This document shows positions 22,081 to 34,325 of a stretch of 64,000 nucleotides of DNA, in pieces. The position numbers and the translations under genes were made by a program. Below the pieces are notes generated by a model. That model did no database searches and was not told the DNA's origin. It was given only the letters and a program-made list of their open reading frames with translations. Within the stretch, counting starts at the first letter, position 1. Each line of letters starts with the position of its first letter. The DNA lies in assembly GCF_002288925.2 (NCBI RefSeq), contig NW_022098001.1, forward strand, positions 4,736,163-4,800,162, given 5' to 3'. The DNA is from Delphinapterus leucas. Lineage: Eukaryota > Chordata > Mammalia > Artiodactyla > Monodontidae.

Positions 22081-24256
22081 CTGCTGTGTATTTCTCTGTC
22101 TTCTCATTTTGCTTAACTTACTGTGTTTGGGGTCTCCGTTTCAGAGGCTGCAGGTTCACAGTTCCCATTGTTTTTGGTGTCTGGTCCTAGTGGGTAAGGT
22201 TGTTTCAGTGGGTTGTGTAGCCTTCCTGGTGGAGAGGACTGGTGCCTGTGTTCTGGTAGATGAGGCTGGATCTTGTATTTCTGGTGAGCAGGATCACGTC
22301 CGGTGGTGTGTTTTGGGGTGTCTGTGAAGTTATTATGATTTTAGGCAGCCTCTCTGCTAATGGGTGGGTTTGTTTCTTGTCTTCCTAGTTGTTTGGCATA
22401 GGGTGTCCAGCACTGTAGCTTGCTGGTCGTTGAGTGCAGCTGGGTATTAGCGTTGAGATGGAGATCTCTGGGAGAGCTTTCACCATTTGATATTACATGA
22501 TGCCAGGAGGTCTCTGGTGGACCAATGTCCTGAAGTTGTTTCTCCCACCTCAGAGGCTCAGGCCTGACACCAGGCCAGAGCTTCAGGACACTGTCAGTCA
22601 CATGGCTCAGAAGAAAAGTGACAAAAAGAAAGAAACAAAGAAACAAAGAAAAATAAATAAAATAAAGTTATTAAAATGGAAAAAAATTATTAAAAATAAA
22701 AAAATTAAAAAGTAATTTAAAAAAGAGAGAAAGAAAGAAGAGAACAACTAACCAAAAAAGAAATCCACCAATGATAACAAGCACTAAAAACTATACTAAA
22801 AAATCAAAAACAAAAGGACAGTCAGTACCCTAGGACAAATGGCAAAAGCAAAGCTATACAGACAAAATCACACAAAGAAGTATACAAATACACACTCACA
22901 AAAAGAGAAAAAGGAAAAAAATATATATACATAAAAATAAGAGAGCAACCAAATTAATAAACAAATCTACCAATGTTAATACACTCTAAATACTAAACTA
23001 AGATAAACATAAAACCAGAAACAAGTTAGATGCAGAAATCAAACCCCAAGTCTACAGTTGCTCCCAATGTCCATCACCTCAATTTTGGGATGACTGTTTG
23101 CCTATTCCACAGATGCCAGGTATATCAAGTTGATTGTGGAGATTTAATCTGCTGCTCCTGAGGCTGCTGGGAGAGATTTCCCCCTTCTCTTCTTTGCTTG
23201 CACAGCTCCTGGGGTTCAGCTGTGGATTTGGCCCCGCCTCTGCATGTAGGTTGCCTGAGGGCGTCTGTTCTTTGCGGAGACAGGACGGGGTTATAGTAGC
23301 AGCTGATTGGGGGCTCTGGCTCACTCAGGCCAGAAGCAAGGGAGGGGTACGGAATGTGGGGTGAGCCTGTGGCGGCAGAGGGCAATATGATGTTACAATA
23401 GCCTGAAGCATGCCGTGTGTTCTCCCAGGGAATTTTCTCTGGATCACGGAACCCTGGCAACGGCCGGCTGCACAGGCTCCCAGGAGAGGAGGTGTGGATT
23501 GTGACCTGTGCCTGCACTCAGGCTTCTTGGTCGCTGTAGCAGAAGCCTTAGCATTCACACCCACCTCTGGGGTCCGCGCTGATAGCTGCAGCTTGCACCC
23601 ATCTCTGGAACTTGTTTAGGTGGTGCTCTGAATCCCCTATGCTCGTGCACCCCAAAACAATGGTCTCTTGCCTCTTAGCCAGGTCCAGAATTTTTTCTGG
23701 ACTCCCTCCTGGCTAGCTGTGGTGCACTAGCCCCCTTCAGGCTGTGTTGACGCAACCAACCCCAGTCATCTCCCTGGGATCTGACCTCTGAAGCCCAAGC
23801 CTCAGCTTCCAGCCCCCAGCCACCCCGGCATCTGAGCAGACAAGCCTCTTGGGATGGTGAGTGCTGGTCAGCACCAATCCTCTGTGCGGAAATCTCTCCT
23901 CTTTGCCCTCTGCACCCCTGTTGCTGTGCTCTCCTCCATAGCTCCGAAGCCTCCCCCCACCCATCCCCCATCTCCACCAGTGAAGGGGCTTCCTAGCGTG
24001 TGGAAACTTTTCCTCCTTCACAGCTCCCTCCCAGAGGGGCAGGTCCCCTCCCTATTCTTTTGTCTCTGTTTTTCCTTTTCTCTTTTGCCCTACCCAGGTA
24101 TGTGGGGAGTCTCTTGCCTTTTGGGAAGTCTGAGGTCTGCCAGCATTCAGTAGGTGTTCTGTAGAAGTTGTTCCACATGTAGATGTATTTCTGATGTATT
24201 TGTGGGGTGGAAGGTGATCTCCACATCTTACTCCTCTGCCATCTTGAAGGCACCCC
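22081..24256 (-). promoter_or_regulatory. L1 5' UTR with internal promoter
   Basis: About 2.2 kb of GC-richer sequence upstream of ORF1, containing the internal RNA polymerase II promoter expected of an L1. The outermost bases in the sense direction are ggggtgccttcaagatggca. A strongly biased block, A-rich on the plus strand and T-rich in L1 sense, spans about 22610-23000. Several open frames across 23100-24100 on both strands are by-products of this GC-rich region. Activity is not known. Confidence 0.7.
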
Positions 24257-24439
24257 TATACCATATCTTGTTTATTCATTTATCTGTCAATGGATACTTA
24301 GGTTGTTTCCACATCTTGGCTATTGTGAATAGTGCTGCTATGAACATCGGGGTGCATGTATCTTTTTGAATTATAGTTTTGTCCAGGTACATGCCCTGGA
24401 GTGGGATTGCTGGATCATATGGCAACTCTATTTTTAGTC
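24257..24439 (-). mobile_element. Older LINE-1, antisense, right part
   Basis: Resumption of the L1 interrupted at 17733: ttcatttatctgtcaatgg, ggttgtttccacatcttggc and ggagtgggattgctggatc. It ends at 24439, where the 16-bp target-site duplication begins, so the insertion is 5'-truncated in late ORF2. Confidence 0.9.
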
Positions 24440-24455
24440 AAAACTACATTTTGAA
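24440..24455. repeat. Target-site duplication of the older L1, right copy
   Basis: Matches 17206-17221 with one transition. Its presence shows the older L1 came in by target-primed reverse transcription, and that the younger L1 arrived later within it. Confidence 0.8.
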
Positions 24456-24905
24456 GCATCCCTTGCAGTCAGATGTGACACCATTCTGGCCAATGAAATG
24501 TCTGCTAGTGCTTCCGGGAAAGCTCCTTAAAACAGAGGTCAAATCAATTCACATGTACTCTTTTAAGTTTTTGTAATTCCTCCTTCCTAACTGAAAGACT
24601 GCAGTCATCTTCTAAATGTCCATGAATTAAAGGCCAAGGGAACATCAAAGAACTTGACCCTGACATCTTGAGCAGGACAATACCACTTCCAGGCAGTTTA
24701 ACTTTTTGTTCCTGTTCTGTGAAAAAAAAAACAACTCCCACTGTGTTTAAGCCACTGTTGTTTAGATGTCTCATTATATGCAGCCAAATGAAATCCCTAA
24801 CTAATAGAGATTCTGTAAAAGGGAGGTGAAGACATTTTGGACCCCTCACAGCTAAAAATAGATTAATGGAAAGTTGTCTTTTTAGCTTTGATTTCTGCAG
24901 GAGGA
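24456..24905 (+). repeat. Possible ancient LTR or repeat
   Basis: Phrases such as ttctggccaatgaaatgt, cttccgggaaagctcc and gtttaagccactgttg..ctaactaatagag resemble a common old mammalian LTR-like repeat that ends near 24810. Part of it may lie left of the older L1, before 17206. I cannot name the family. Confidence 0.4.
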
Positions 24906-25277
24906 TGTCTTAGCTCAGGCTACAGTGACAAAAATACCATAGACTGGGTGACTTATAAACAACAGAAATTCCTCATAGCTCTGGAGGCTGGAAGTCCAAA
25001 ATCAGGGTGCCAGCATGCTTGGGTTCTGGTGAGAGCCCTCTTCTGGATTGCAGACTGCTGACTTCTCACTACATCCTCACATGGCAAAGAGCAGAAAGAA
25101 GAAGGAACCTCTTTCTTGACTTATATAGGCACTAATCCCGTTCATGAGTGCTCCAACCTCATGACCTGCTCTAATCCCAGTCACAACCGTAAGGTCACAC
25201 TTCCTAATACCATCACATCAGGGGGTAGGGTTTCAACATATAAATTTTGGTGGGATACATACATGCAGTCCACAACA
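24906..25277 (-). repeat. MST/MLT-type MaLR solo LTR, antisense
   Basis: Begins TGTCTTAGCTCAGGCTAC and continues with accatagactgggtgactt, acaacagaaattcctcatag, ctggaggctggaagtcc and cactaatcccgttcatgag, ending gtccacaACA. This is the reverse complement of the canonical MST/THE1-like LTR. It is 372 bp with TG..CA ends and no attached internal sequence. Confidence 0.85.
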
Positions 25278-27640
25278 GATGTGAGAAGACAGAGGTAAAA
25301 TGGGTTTGGAACTCCGTGGTCTCAAGCCAACACTGTGTTAAAAATTTTTAATAACAAATATCTGATCTATCGTGGTTGCCTGGATTGGAGGGTGGGCTCA
25401 GTGAAGCTCAAATACTGAATTCCAGCTTTACTTTACTTAAATACCTATTAAATTGGAGTTTCTTAAAGAAAGGCAGTAGCAGTACCTAGGTGAGGTACAT
25501 GCCAACACTGCTGCATGGCCAGATATAAGAGGCAAGCAGACAGTTGTGCTGATGGGGATGAAGTCCGACCTATTTAAAATACTGGCCTAGCTCTGTTAGC
25601 AGCACAGAGCACGGAGAACTTAGTGTTCTCCTCATTTGTTTTTTGTGAGCTAATGCCTGCAGGATAGAGAGACCTAACATAGACAACAGCTGCTGCTTTT
25701 TGTCCACTGTCCTCAAGCTGTACCATGTAGATCTCTCAGACTGAGAGCTGAGAACTTTGAGCTTAATGGTCATTTTTAAAGTTAAAAAAAAATAAAAAAA
25801 AGAGGATTAGGAGGTAATTCCAAGGCAGAGGTACCATTTTCTTTCTCCAAAAATGAGATGAGGTGATGTTTTGAATGAGAAGTATAAAATAAATCAAAAT
25901 ATTCACTTAACTTTAAGGAAAAGGTGGTCCAGAAAAGTTCCATTGTCTCAATTCAAAGCCTTCGGAGAACCCATTGAAGAATTTCAAATAAATGGTATAA
26001 TTTCATAGTCCTAGAATCTAGAGAATCCCCCAGAAATCAGACAAAAATAACAGTCTCTATATAGGTATACACACACACAAATGCACACAAAATTGTTTTT
26101 CTATAAACCAAATTCATATTCCTGGGATTAACTCTAAGGGCATGAGAAGTTTTGGGGTCAGCCTTCCAAAAAGTAGAAATTATCAAATACCTAAGCTAAT
26201 AAGAACACATTAAAGAAATGCCTTCACGTGCCTAAAGATAAGGGCTGATTTTTGTAAGAGTGCAACTGTCAGGCCAGAGTACCCATTTCAAGTAAAGATA
26301 AATATTGAAAGGATTTCTGCTTTCATCACTTGGCCCCACAGTGACAGAACATTGAACACTTTTTATAGATTAAGTGCTTGCTATAAGCAATTTACAAAGG
26401 AGTATTCCCAGATTTCTAGGACACTAAATGACCAATGTTAGGTTAGGAGTTGGGCACTGCAAGAAAAGTGGAGGAAGCTCACAGGATAACAGGAATTCAA
26501 TGTTCTACCAACCCCATCCCCTTTCGCTTCTTGAGATGTACAGGAAGATATGGGGAAGGACTTTAATCTGTTGCTGCTTTGGTGGATTATATAACTCCTG
26601 CCTATCCTTGGCTGATTTCAGCTTTTCATCATTTACAAGACTTCCATCTTTGGCTGCCTAATCTGTCAAAACAAGGAGAGAGAGCACATAGTGACATCTG
26701 TTGCTAGCTAGAGTCTGTCTAGGCATGACACCTAGTAGTCTATCCACAAAATAGATCTCCTGGCCCTAAAATAAGTAAGCACTAATAAGTTTGGGGACTA
26801 TGTACATGGAGTGTTTTTTAGAAGTGTGTATTGACAACAATCAATTTACTATGTACTCAGAACAGATAACATAGGAAAAGCTTAGATGTCCATAATAGAT
26901 CACAAGGATTTTGGCATTAATTACTGATAAAGTGCAGCAACAGAGATGTAGATGTACTTTTCTTCTGTCCCCTTCCCGAGGTCACTGATGTTATCTCCAG
27001 GGAGCCAGTCATAGCCATTTGGGAAATCTCAAGAGGATAGTGTCTACTCCAAGGGAGGGATGGATGAGAGCTTTGAGATGTCTCCCAAGTTGAGCCTATT
27101 ATAGCTGGCAATTATGTTACCATGCACAATTGGTCACTTTCTCAGTCAGGAGTAGAAGTGTAGAGAGAGAGGTACCATGTCCTGACTATGGGCTGAAGGA
27201 AGTCTTAAAAAGAAAGAAACAAGGGCTCTGGTCTGAAATGATCAGGATTTTCCCCAAGGGCATCCACATGTTGCTATAAAAACAGAATAACACATATAAT
27301 GAACTGGGCTTGCTGAACTGTAGGTTGCCATGTTCTGAATAAAGTCAGCAGAAACAATGTGCTGTCCCCATGAGAGTACTGCAGGGTGATACTGGCTATA
27401 TTGGTAGGGAAAGGAGTTTAGCAGGCATCCAGGAAATGATTTTTTTTCCCTCCAGAAGGCAGAGGACATGAATTCCAAATTGTAAGACTTTTCAGTGTGT
27501 TATGAACACATTATGATATAGAGGTTCTGTACATCAGTATCAGTGTCATAAATAAGCTGAGAGAGAATCCACTAGGTTAAAAGAGGCAGCACCCTATAAG
27601 GTGTATTAGAAAGATCCCGGGAGGTAGATCAGTGCCTTGC
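25278..27640. other. Unassigned 2.4 kb stretch
   Basis: No gene supported. Small features only: an A-rich run near 25780-25802 and a short CA-rich run at about 26069-26090. All open frames are short and without recognisable motifs. Confidence 0.35.
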
Positions 27641-27825
27641 CAGTAGTTATCAAACTTTAATGGGCATCAGAATCATCTGGAGGCTTGTTAAAACAAATTT
27701 CTGGGCACCACCCTGAGAGGTTCTGTTTCAGCGGTCAGGGAGGGATCTGCGAACTTGTATATTTAACAAGTTCACAGGTGATGCAACTGCTGGCTCTCTG
27801 TGAACCACAACTCAATCACCACTGG
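27641..27825 (+). mobile_element. MER5A (hAT-Charlie derived MITE)
   Basis: 185 bp with terminal inverted repeats: left cagtagttatcaaac and right accactg. The interior has gcatcagaatcatctggagg, cttgttaaaac, gggcaccaccctgag and ttaacaagttcacaggtgatg, all diagnostic of MER5A. It is non-coding and long inactive. Confidence 0.88.
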
Positions 27826-28599
27826 TCTAGATTCTTACACTAGTTAGCTGAATGGCCACAGATATGTTATAAACCTTCTGTACTTCAGGTTCCTTGTTGT
27901 TACTTTTTTTTGAGAAGAAAATAAATACATCAATAAAATCTATTCAACCTTACAAGTTTTATGTATTATACAACTACATTCATTATGGAGATTTTATTGG
28001 TAAAATATGGGAAATGATGCTTGATGAGCTCTCAGCAAGTTCCTGGCACACACTTCATCCTCACAGCCACTGTCAAGTTGAGTACCCTTTTACAATGTGT
28101 GTATAGAAAGTGTAACATATACAACATTCAAACTCACCCTATTTGATCTTAAAACACATGTTTTCCTCCACTATGCTACTTTATTTCCTGGATTTAGAAT
28201 ACTATACTTTGAATGCGTACCTGTGTTTTTAATCAGCCTTCTCGAAATGAGTACTTTAGAAGTCATTTCCACCACTGATTCTTTCTTTTACTAGAAAGAA
28301 GTGTTTATATTTACAAAAAAGTAACTTGAGGACTTATAGTTGCACCAAATGGAGAAGCCCCATTCTTCCCATGTCCTCACTCTTTCACATAAAAAGCCCT
28401 AGAGACAAGACAACAAACAGGAATGGGAGCCTCTGAAAGGAAGAAAGAAGACAGGTTGCCTAAGAACCTTGAGTTCAGAGTTGAGGAGTGACATGGTGAT
28501 GAGTTTCCTGGTCTTCCATATTGCCTCCCATATATCCTGGACAAGGTGCTGCAGTATCCCCCAACTTAACCTCCAACAATTCCAGACAAGAAAAGCTCT
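27826..28599. other. Mostly unassigned; right end may be L1 5' UTR
   Basis: No gene seen. From about 28400 to 28600 the sequence could be the degraded 5' part of the L1M/HAL1-type element that follows, but similarity is weak. Confidence 0.35.
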
Positions 28600-29498
28600 A
28601 AGAACAGACGCCAACACCAAGATTATTCAGATGTTGGAATTATCTAAGGATTTTTAAAACAGCTGTAATAAAAATGTTTCAACAAGCAATTAGAAATTTG
28701 CTAAATAAGTGAAAAAATAGAAAATCTGAGTAAATAAATAGAACTTATAAAAAAAGAACCAAATGGAAATTATAGAACAGAAAAATATAAAAACAGAAAA
28801 AAAAAACCTCACTGGTTATTCAACAGTAGAACGGAGATGACACAGGATAGACTCATTGAACTTGAGGACAGAAAAATAAATTCACCCAATCTGAAGAACA
28901 GAAAATACACTGAAAGTGAATAGAGTTTCAGGTACCTGGGGTAATATAGCAAAAAAGCTAACATTTGTATAATTGTAATCCCAGAAGGAAGCAATAGAGT
29001 GGGACTGAAAAATATTCAAAGTAATGGCTGAAAGTTTCCCAAATTTGGTGAACGATACAAAACAACAGATACAAGTAGCTAGCAAACCCGAAATGTGATA
29101 AACACAAAAAATCCATGCCAATACACATCATAATTAAAGTTAGGAACACTAAGGACAAAGAAAATTATGAAATTAGCCTGTGAGAAACAATGTAGTACTT
29201 ATGGGACAACACTGATTTATTATCTGAAACCATGGAGTCCAGAAAGAGGAAGTGGCACAACATTCTTGAAGTATTGAAGGAAAAGAACTGCCAACTCTAA
29301 ATTCTGTATGTGGCAAAAATATTCTTCAGAAATGAAAGAGAAATGAGTTAAGGAAAACTGACATAATTTGTTTTTTTAAAAAACTATCCTTAAGGGATGG
29401 CTAAAGGAAGTTCTCTAAGCAAAAAAGGAATGATAACAAAAGACCTAGAACTTCAAAAAGAAAAGGAGAACATCAGAATAAGTAAAAATAAGTACAAA
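28600..29498 (+). mobile_element. Old LINE-1 (L1M/HAL1-like), ORF1 region, sense
   Basis: Old sense L1. The ORF1 region is readable in fragments: an acidic coiled-coil part near 28690-28870, gaaagtttcccaaatttggtg at about 29030, and the ORF1 end with ggctaaaggaagttctctaag near 29400. No frame remains open. The element is interrupted at 29499 by an antisense L1 and continues at 30423. Confidence 0.75.
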
Positions 29499-29510
29499 AT
29501 CCAACTTTTT
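29499..29510. repeat. Target-site duplication of antisense L1, left copy
   Basis: The 12-mer atccaacttttt is repeated exactly at 30423-30434. Confidence 0.85.
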
Positions 29511-29863
29511 TTCTTTTCCATTATGGTTTATTACAGGATATTGAATATAATTCCCTGTGCTATACAGTAGGACCTTGTTGTTTATCCATCCTACATATAC
29601 TAGTTTACACCTGCTAATCCCAAACTCTCAATCCAACCCCCTCCCACTCCCCCTCCCCACTGGCAACCATAAGTCTGTTCTCTAGGCTTGTGACTCTGTC
29701 TCTGTTTTGTAGATAAGTTCATTTGTTTCATATTTTAGATTCCACATATAAGTGATATATGGCATTTGTCTGACTCACTTCACTTAGTATGGTAATCTCT
29801 AGGTCCATCCATGTAGCTGCAAATGGCATTATTTCATTCTTTTTTAAGGCTGAGTAATATTCT

Positions 29864-29907
<44 letters not shown>

Positions 29908-30422
29908 ACATCTTCTTTACCCATTCCTCTGTTGATGGACATTTAGGTTGTTTCCATGTCTTGGCTATTATAAATAGTGCTGCTATGAACATAGGGGTGC
30001 ATGTATCTTTTTAAATTATAATTTTCTCTGTATATAGATATATGCCCTGGAGTGGGATTGCTGGATGATATGGCAACTTTATATTTAGTTTTTTGAGGAA
30101 CCTCCATACTGTTCCTGGCTGCACTAATTTACAGTGTAGGAGTGCTCCCTTTTATCCACACCCTCTCCAGCATTTGTTACTTGTAGACTTTTTAATGATG
30201 GCCATTCTGACCAGTGAGGTGGTTCCTCATTGTAATTTTGATTTGCATTTTTCTAATAATTAGCAATGTTGAACATCTTTTCATGTGCCTTTGGCCATTG
30301 TATGTCTTCTTTAGAGAAATGTCTATTTAGGTCTTCTGCCCATTTTTTGATTGGGTTGTTTGGATTTTTTGTTACTGAAATGTATGAGGTTTTTGTACAT
30401 TTTGGAAATTAAGTCCTTGTCT
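29511..30422 (-). mobile_element. LINE-1 3' end, antisense, inserted in older L1
   Basis: Antisense cetartiodactyl L1 3' UTR and late ORF2, 5'-truncated, flanked by an exact 12-bp target-site duplication. It contains tatggtttattacagg, gttcatttgtttcatatttt, a (TA)n run at 29868-29904 and gcatttgttacttgtagac. It is the same family as the L1 at 17222-17732. Confidence 0.9.
29868..29904. repeat. (TA)n microsatellite
   Basis: 37 bases of alternating T and A inside an L1 3' UTR, where the parent sequence has only a short tgtatatat. It expanded after insertion. Confidence 0.95.
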
Positions 30423-31556
30423 ATCCAACTTTTTGTAATTTTCTTAAATTACATTTGATGGTTGAAGCAAAAATTTTAACAACATCTGATGTGGTGCTCA
30501 ATGTATGTAGAAGAAATACTTAATTAAATTTAAAAAGTGAGGAGAATAAAGAACCTAAATGAAAATAAAGTATCACACTTCACTTAAAGTGGTAAGACAT
30601 CAATTCCAGTAGACTGGGACATACCTATACTGCAACATCTAGAACAGCAACTGAGAAGATCATACAAAGTGATATACTCAAAAAACATTATAAATAAATC
30701 GAGAAGGAATCTTAAACATATGCTCAAATTACCCACAATAAGGGAAGTAAACAGAAAATGAATAACAAAATAGCAGACTTAAGTGCTAACATATCAATAA
30801 TTATCTTATATGTATATGGTCTAAACATGTGAATTAAAAATAATCCAGAGATTTGCAGAGTGGATTAAAAAATAACCCATGATACAGCAATATACTGCCT
30901 ACAAGAAACTCACTTCAAATATAATTATATAAGCAGGTTAAAAATAAAGGATTGAAATAAATACAGCATGCAAAATAAATTTAAGAAAAAAGCAGGAGTG
31001 GTTATATTCATATCAGTTACATTAGTCCTCAGGGCAAAACAATCATTAGAAAAAAAAAAGGAATATTACATAATGATAGAAGGATCAATGCACCAGGAAG
31101 ACATAATGTGTATGATCCAAAAAATAGAGTCTCAAGACATATGAAACAAAAACTGATAGATCTGAAAGGAGAGATAGACAAATCTACATTATACTTGGAG
31201 ACTACAATACCCCACTCAGTAATTGATAGATCTACCAGAGGAAAACTCAGCAAAGGTAAAAAAGAATTGAACAACACAATAACAGTACTAATTCATATGT
31301 ATATATAAAATATCCTGCCTCTAACAAAAGAATACACAATTTGTTTTTCAAGCACACAGGAACATTCACCAAGATAAACCAAATCCTGAGCCATAAGATA
31401 ACCCTCAACAAACTTAAGGGAGTTAAAATCATACAGAGTATGTTCTTTGACCATATGGAAATCAGTAACAAAAAGACAACAAAAAAACTTTTAAATATTA
31501 AGAAATTTAACAACGGACCTGTAATCCATAGTTCAAAAAAGAAGTCTCAAAGGAAG
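30423..31556 (+). mobile_element. Old LINE-1, ORF2 endonuclease region, sense
   Basis: Continuation of the L1 at 28600. ORF2 N-terminal sequence is recognisable as DNA but fragmented: gcctacaagaaactcacttc near 30896, and frames at 31108-31308 and 31341-31697 with the FTKINQILSHK-type block. It is interrupted near 31557 by an L1 3' end. Confidence 0.82.
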
Positions 31557-31815
31557 TTAAAAAACAAAACAAAACAAACAAAAACAAGTAAATACAGGGA
31601 ACAGAGTAGTAGCTACCAGAGGGGAAGGGATAGGGATGCCAGAGGGGATGCAAAATGGGTAAAAGATGTCAACTGTATGGTGATGTATGGAAACTAAAAT
31701 TTTAATGGCGAGCAGACTGTAGAGTATACAAAAGTAGAAGTATAAAGTTTTACACATGAAGCTTATATAATGTTATAAACCTATGTTACCTCAATAAAAA
31801 GAAATTTTTTAAAAA
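31557..31815 (+). mobile_element. LINE-1 3' end, sense, inserted in older L1
   Basis: A short L1 3' UTR piece: aacagagtagtagctaccag, gaggggaagggatagggatg, then atgttacctcaataaaaag and an A-rich tail to about 31815. The surrounding ORF2 sequence is continuous without it. Confidence 0.7.
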
Positions 31816-31868
31816 AGATAAGAGCAAACATCAGTGGAATTGAAACAGGAAAACAATAGAGAAAATCA
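31816..31868 (+). mobile_element. Old LINE-1 ORF2 fragment, sense
   Basis: A short ORF2 bridge (gagcaaacatcagtgg..aatagagaaaatca) between the L1 3' end insertion and the SINE. Confidence 0.7.
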
Positions 31869-32005
31869 GGGGACTTCACTGGCAGTCCAGAGGTTAAGAC
31901 TCCATGTTTCCACTGCAGGGGGGGATGGTTCCATTACTGGTCAGGGAACTAAGATCCCACATGCTGCATGCCCCCCCTCAAAAAAAGCTGTGTTTTTTTA
32001 AAAAA
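31869..32005 (+). mobile_element. CHR-family SINE (older form)
   Basis: Head ggggacttcactggcagtccag, then aagactccatgtttccactg, ctggtcagggaactaag and atcccacatgctgcatgc, with a C-run and an A-rich tail. The flanking aaaatca at 31862-31868 and 32006-32012 is the target-site duplication within L1 ORF2. It is the same short subtype as the copy at 58462-58593. Confidence 0.85.
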
Positions 32006-34325
32006 AAAATCAATAAAATTGATAAACCTTTAGGAAGACTAACAAAGGCTAAAAAGAGAAGAGACCCAAATTACTAATATCAGGAACAAAACAGGAGGTA
32101 TTACTACAGGTCCTGAAGCCATTAGAAGAACAATGGAATACTACAAACAACTTTGCTTTGTAAGTTTGACAATTTAGAAGAAATGAACCAATTCCATAAA
32201 AACCACTAACTACCAAAATTCAAGTAAGATGAAATAGATAACTTGAACAGACCTATAACTATTAAAGAAGTAATATTTATAATCTAAAAGCTCCTGAAAA
32301 AGACATCTCCAAGTCTGGGTGGTTTCACTGGAGAATTTTACTGAATATTTAAAGGAGAATTAACACCAATTTTACACAGTCTTTTCCAGAAAATGGAAGC
32401 GGAAAACCTTTCTAATTCATTTTATGAGGCTAATAATATGTTGATACCAAAACTACACAAAGACAGTACCAACGAAACAAAACAAAACAAAAAAACCCTA
32501 CAGACCAATATCTCTCACAAATTTATACATAAAAATCCTCAGTGAGATATTAGTAAATCATATCTGGCAATGTATAAAAAGATTATTCATCATGACTGAG
32601 TGGGATTTATTCCAAATATGTAAGGCTAGTTCAACATTCACAAATCAATCATATGATCATATCAATTGGCACAGAAATAGTATTTGGCAAAAATTCAATA
32701 TCCATTCATGAGGAAAAACTCTCAGCAAGCTAGGAATAGATGGGAACTTTCACAACATGATAAAAAGTATCTACACAAAACATAGCTAACGTAGCTGGCA
32801 GTGGAAGACTGAATGCTTCCACTAGAAGATATGGAACAAGACAGGGATGTCCACTGTCACCACTCTTATTCAATAAACTACTGGAAGTTTTAGTGACTCA
32901 AATAAGGCAAGAAAAAGGAAAAAATGATATACAAATTGGAAAGGAAGAAATAACATGATCTATTTGCAGATGACATGATTGTCTACTTAGAAAATCCCAA
33001 AGAAACAAAACAACAAAACAAAACAACAAAAATAAGTGAGTTCAGCAAGTTTGCAAAAGGGAAGAACAAGAACAACAGACAAAAATCAATCACATTACTA
33101 CATACTAAAAATGTACATTTGAAAACCAAAATTAAAAGCACAATGTCATTTATAGAAATTTCACCAAAATTAAATACTTAGTCATAAATTTAACAAAATA
33201 TATATAAAATGTGTATGCTGAAAATCACAAAAGTACTGGAAAAACCCCCAAAGAAGGCCTAAATAGTGGATACATACACTGTGTTCACGGATTGGAAGAC
33301 TCAAATAGTAAAGATGTGAATCCTCCCCAAATGTACAGGTTCAATGCAATTCCTGTCCAAAACCCACTAAAAATTTGTAGATATAGATTAGCTTATTCTA
33401 AAATTTATACAGAAAGGCACTACCCTCGAATAACTAAAATAATCTTGAAAAAATAAAGTGGGAAGATTCATTTTATTCAATATTAAGGCCTACTACTTAG
33501 CAACAGTAATCAAGACAATGTGGTATTGGGAAAGGGAGAGGCATTTAGATCTATGCAGTGGAACAGTGCTATTTAGCAAACCCAAAATACATGCTCACAA
33601 ATATACCCAAATGATTTTTGACAAAGAGGCAAAAGAACAAATTCAATGGAAGAAGGTCAGCCTTTACAACAAATGGTACTGAAATAATTGGGTGTGCATA
33701 GGCGGAAAAAACCCAGCCCTGACCTAAGCTTCATACCTTATAAAAACTAACTCAAAAGAGATCATGGACATACTGTAAAACCATAAAACTTTTAGAAAAC
33801 AAATAGGAGAAAAGCTTTGGGATCTAGGGCTAGGCAATGAAATCTTAGTAGACTTGATGTCAAAAGCACAGTCTCTCTAAAAGAAAGACTTAATAAATTG
33901 GGTCTTTTCAAAATTTAAAATTTTGCCTTGTGAAAACCTTGCTAAGAGGATGAAAAGACGTTATAGGCTTGGAGGAAATTTTGTAAACCTCATATCCAAC
34001 AAGAATCTTATATCTAAAATACATAAAAAATTCCAAAAACAATATTAAACAAACAAACTAATTAGAAAATTGATAAACTACATGAATAGATATTCAACTG
34101 ATGCAAATAAGCACAGGAAAAGATATTCAATATGCTTAGCTATTAGGTAAATGCAAATTAAAACCACAATGAGATATTGCCACACATATAAGAATGAATA
34201 AAATAAAATATAAATATAATAACACCACCAAATACATGTCAGCAACGATATGAAGAAGCTAGATCAAACATCTATTGCTGGTGGGAATGCAAAAAGGCAC
34301 CAGAACTACTGTGAAGGGCACAGTT
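32006..34325 (+). mobile_element. Old LINE-1, ORF2 RT to C-terminus, sense
   Basis: Continuation of the 28600 element. The RT motif FADD is intact in DNA at 32963-32974, followed by MIVYLENPKE. C-terminal frames lie at 33211-33456 and 33458-33682. The end near 34325 falls in late ORF2 with no 3' UTR or poly(A). There are multiple stops and no coding capacity. Confidence 0.85.

Larger units (their letters stand above)
17733..24256 (-). mobile_element. Near full-length LINE-1 (about 6.5 kb), antisense
   Basis: A complete L1 layout read on the minus strand: 5' UTR from 24256 to about 22081, ORF1 from 22080, ORF2 from 21173 to about 18100, and a 3' UTR ending at a T-rich tail (A-rich in sense) at 17733-17760. 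The 5' end carries AAGATGG, a YY1-type site typical of L1 promoters (minus strand, about 24248-24242). Short flanking repeats atcatatctt (17723-17732) and accatatctt (24260-24269) fit a target-site duplication with one mismatch. It lies inside an older L1 of the same orientation. ORF1 and ORF2 both carry disabling changes, so it is not autonomous. Confidence 0.92.

Noticed and set aside
23079..24253. Several overlapping frames of 70-130 codons on both strands
   Set aside because: They arise in the GC-rich 5' UTR of the full-length L1. No frame is conserved between positions and none carries a domain.
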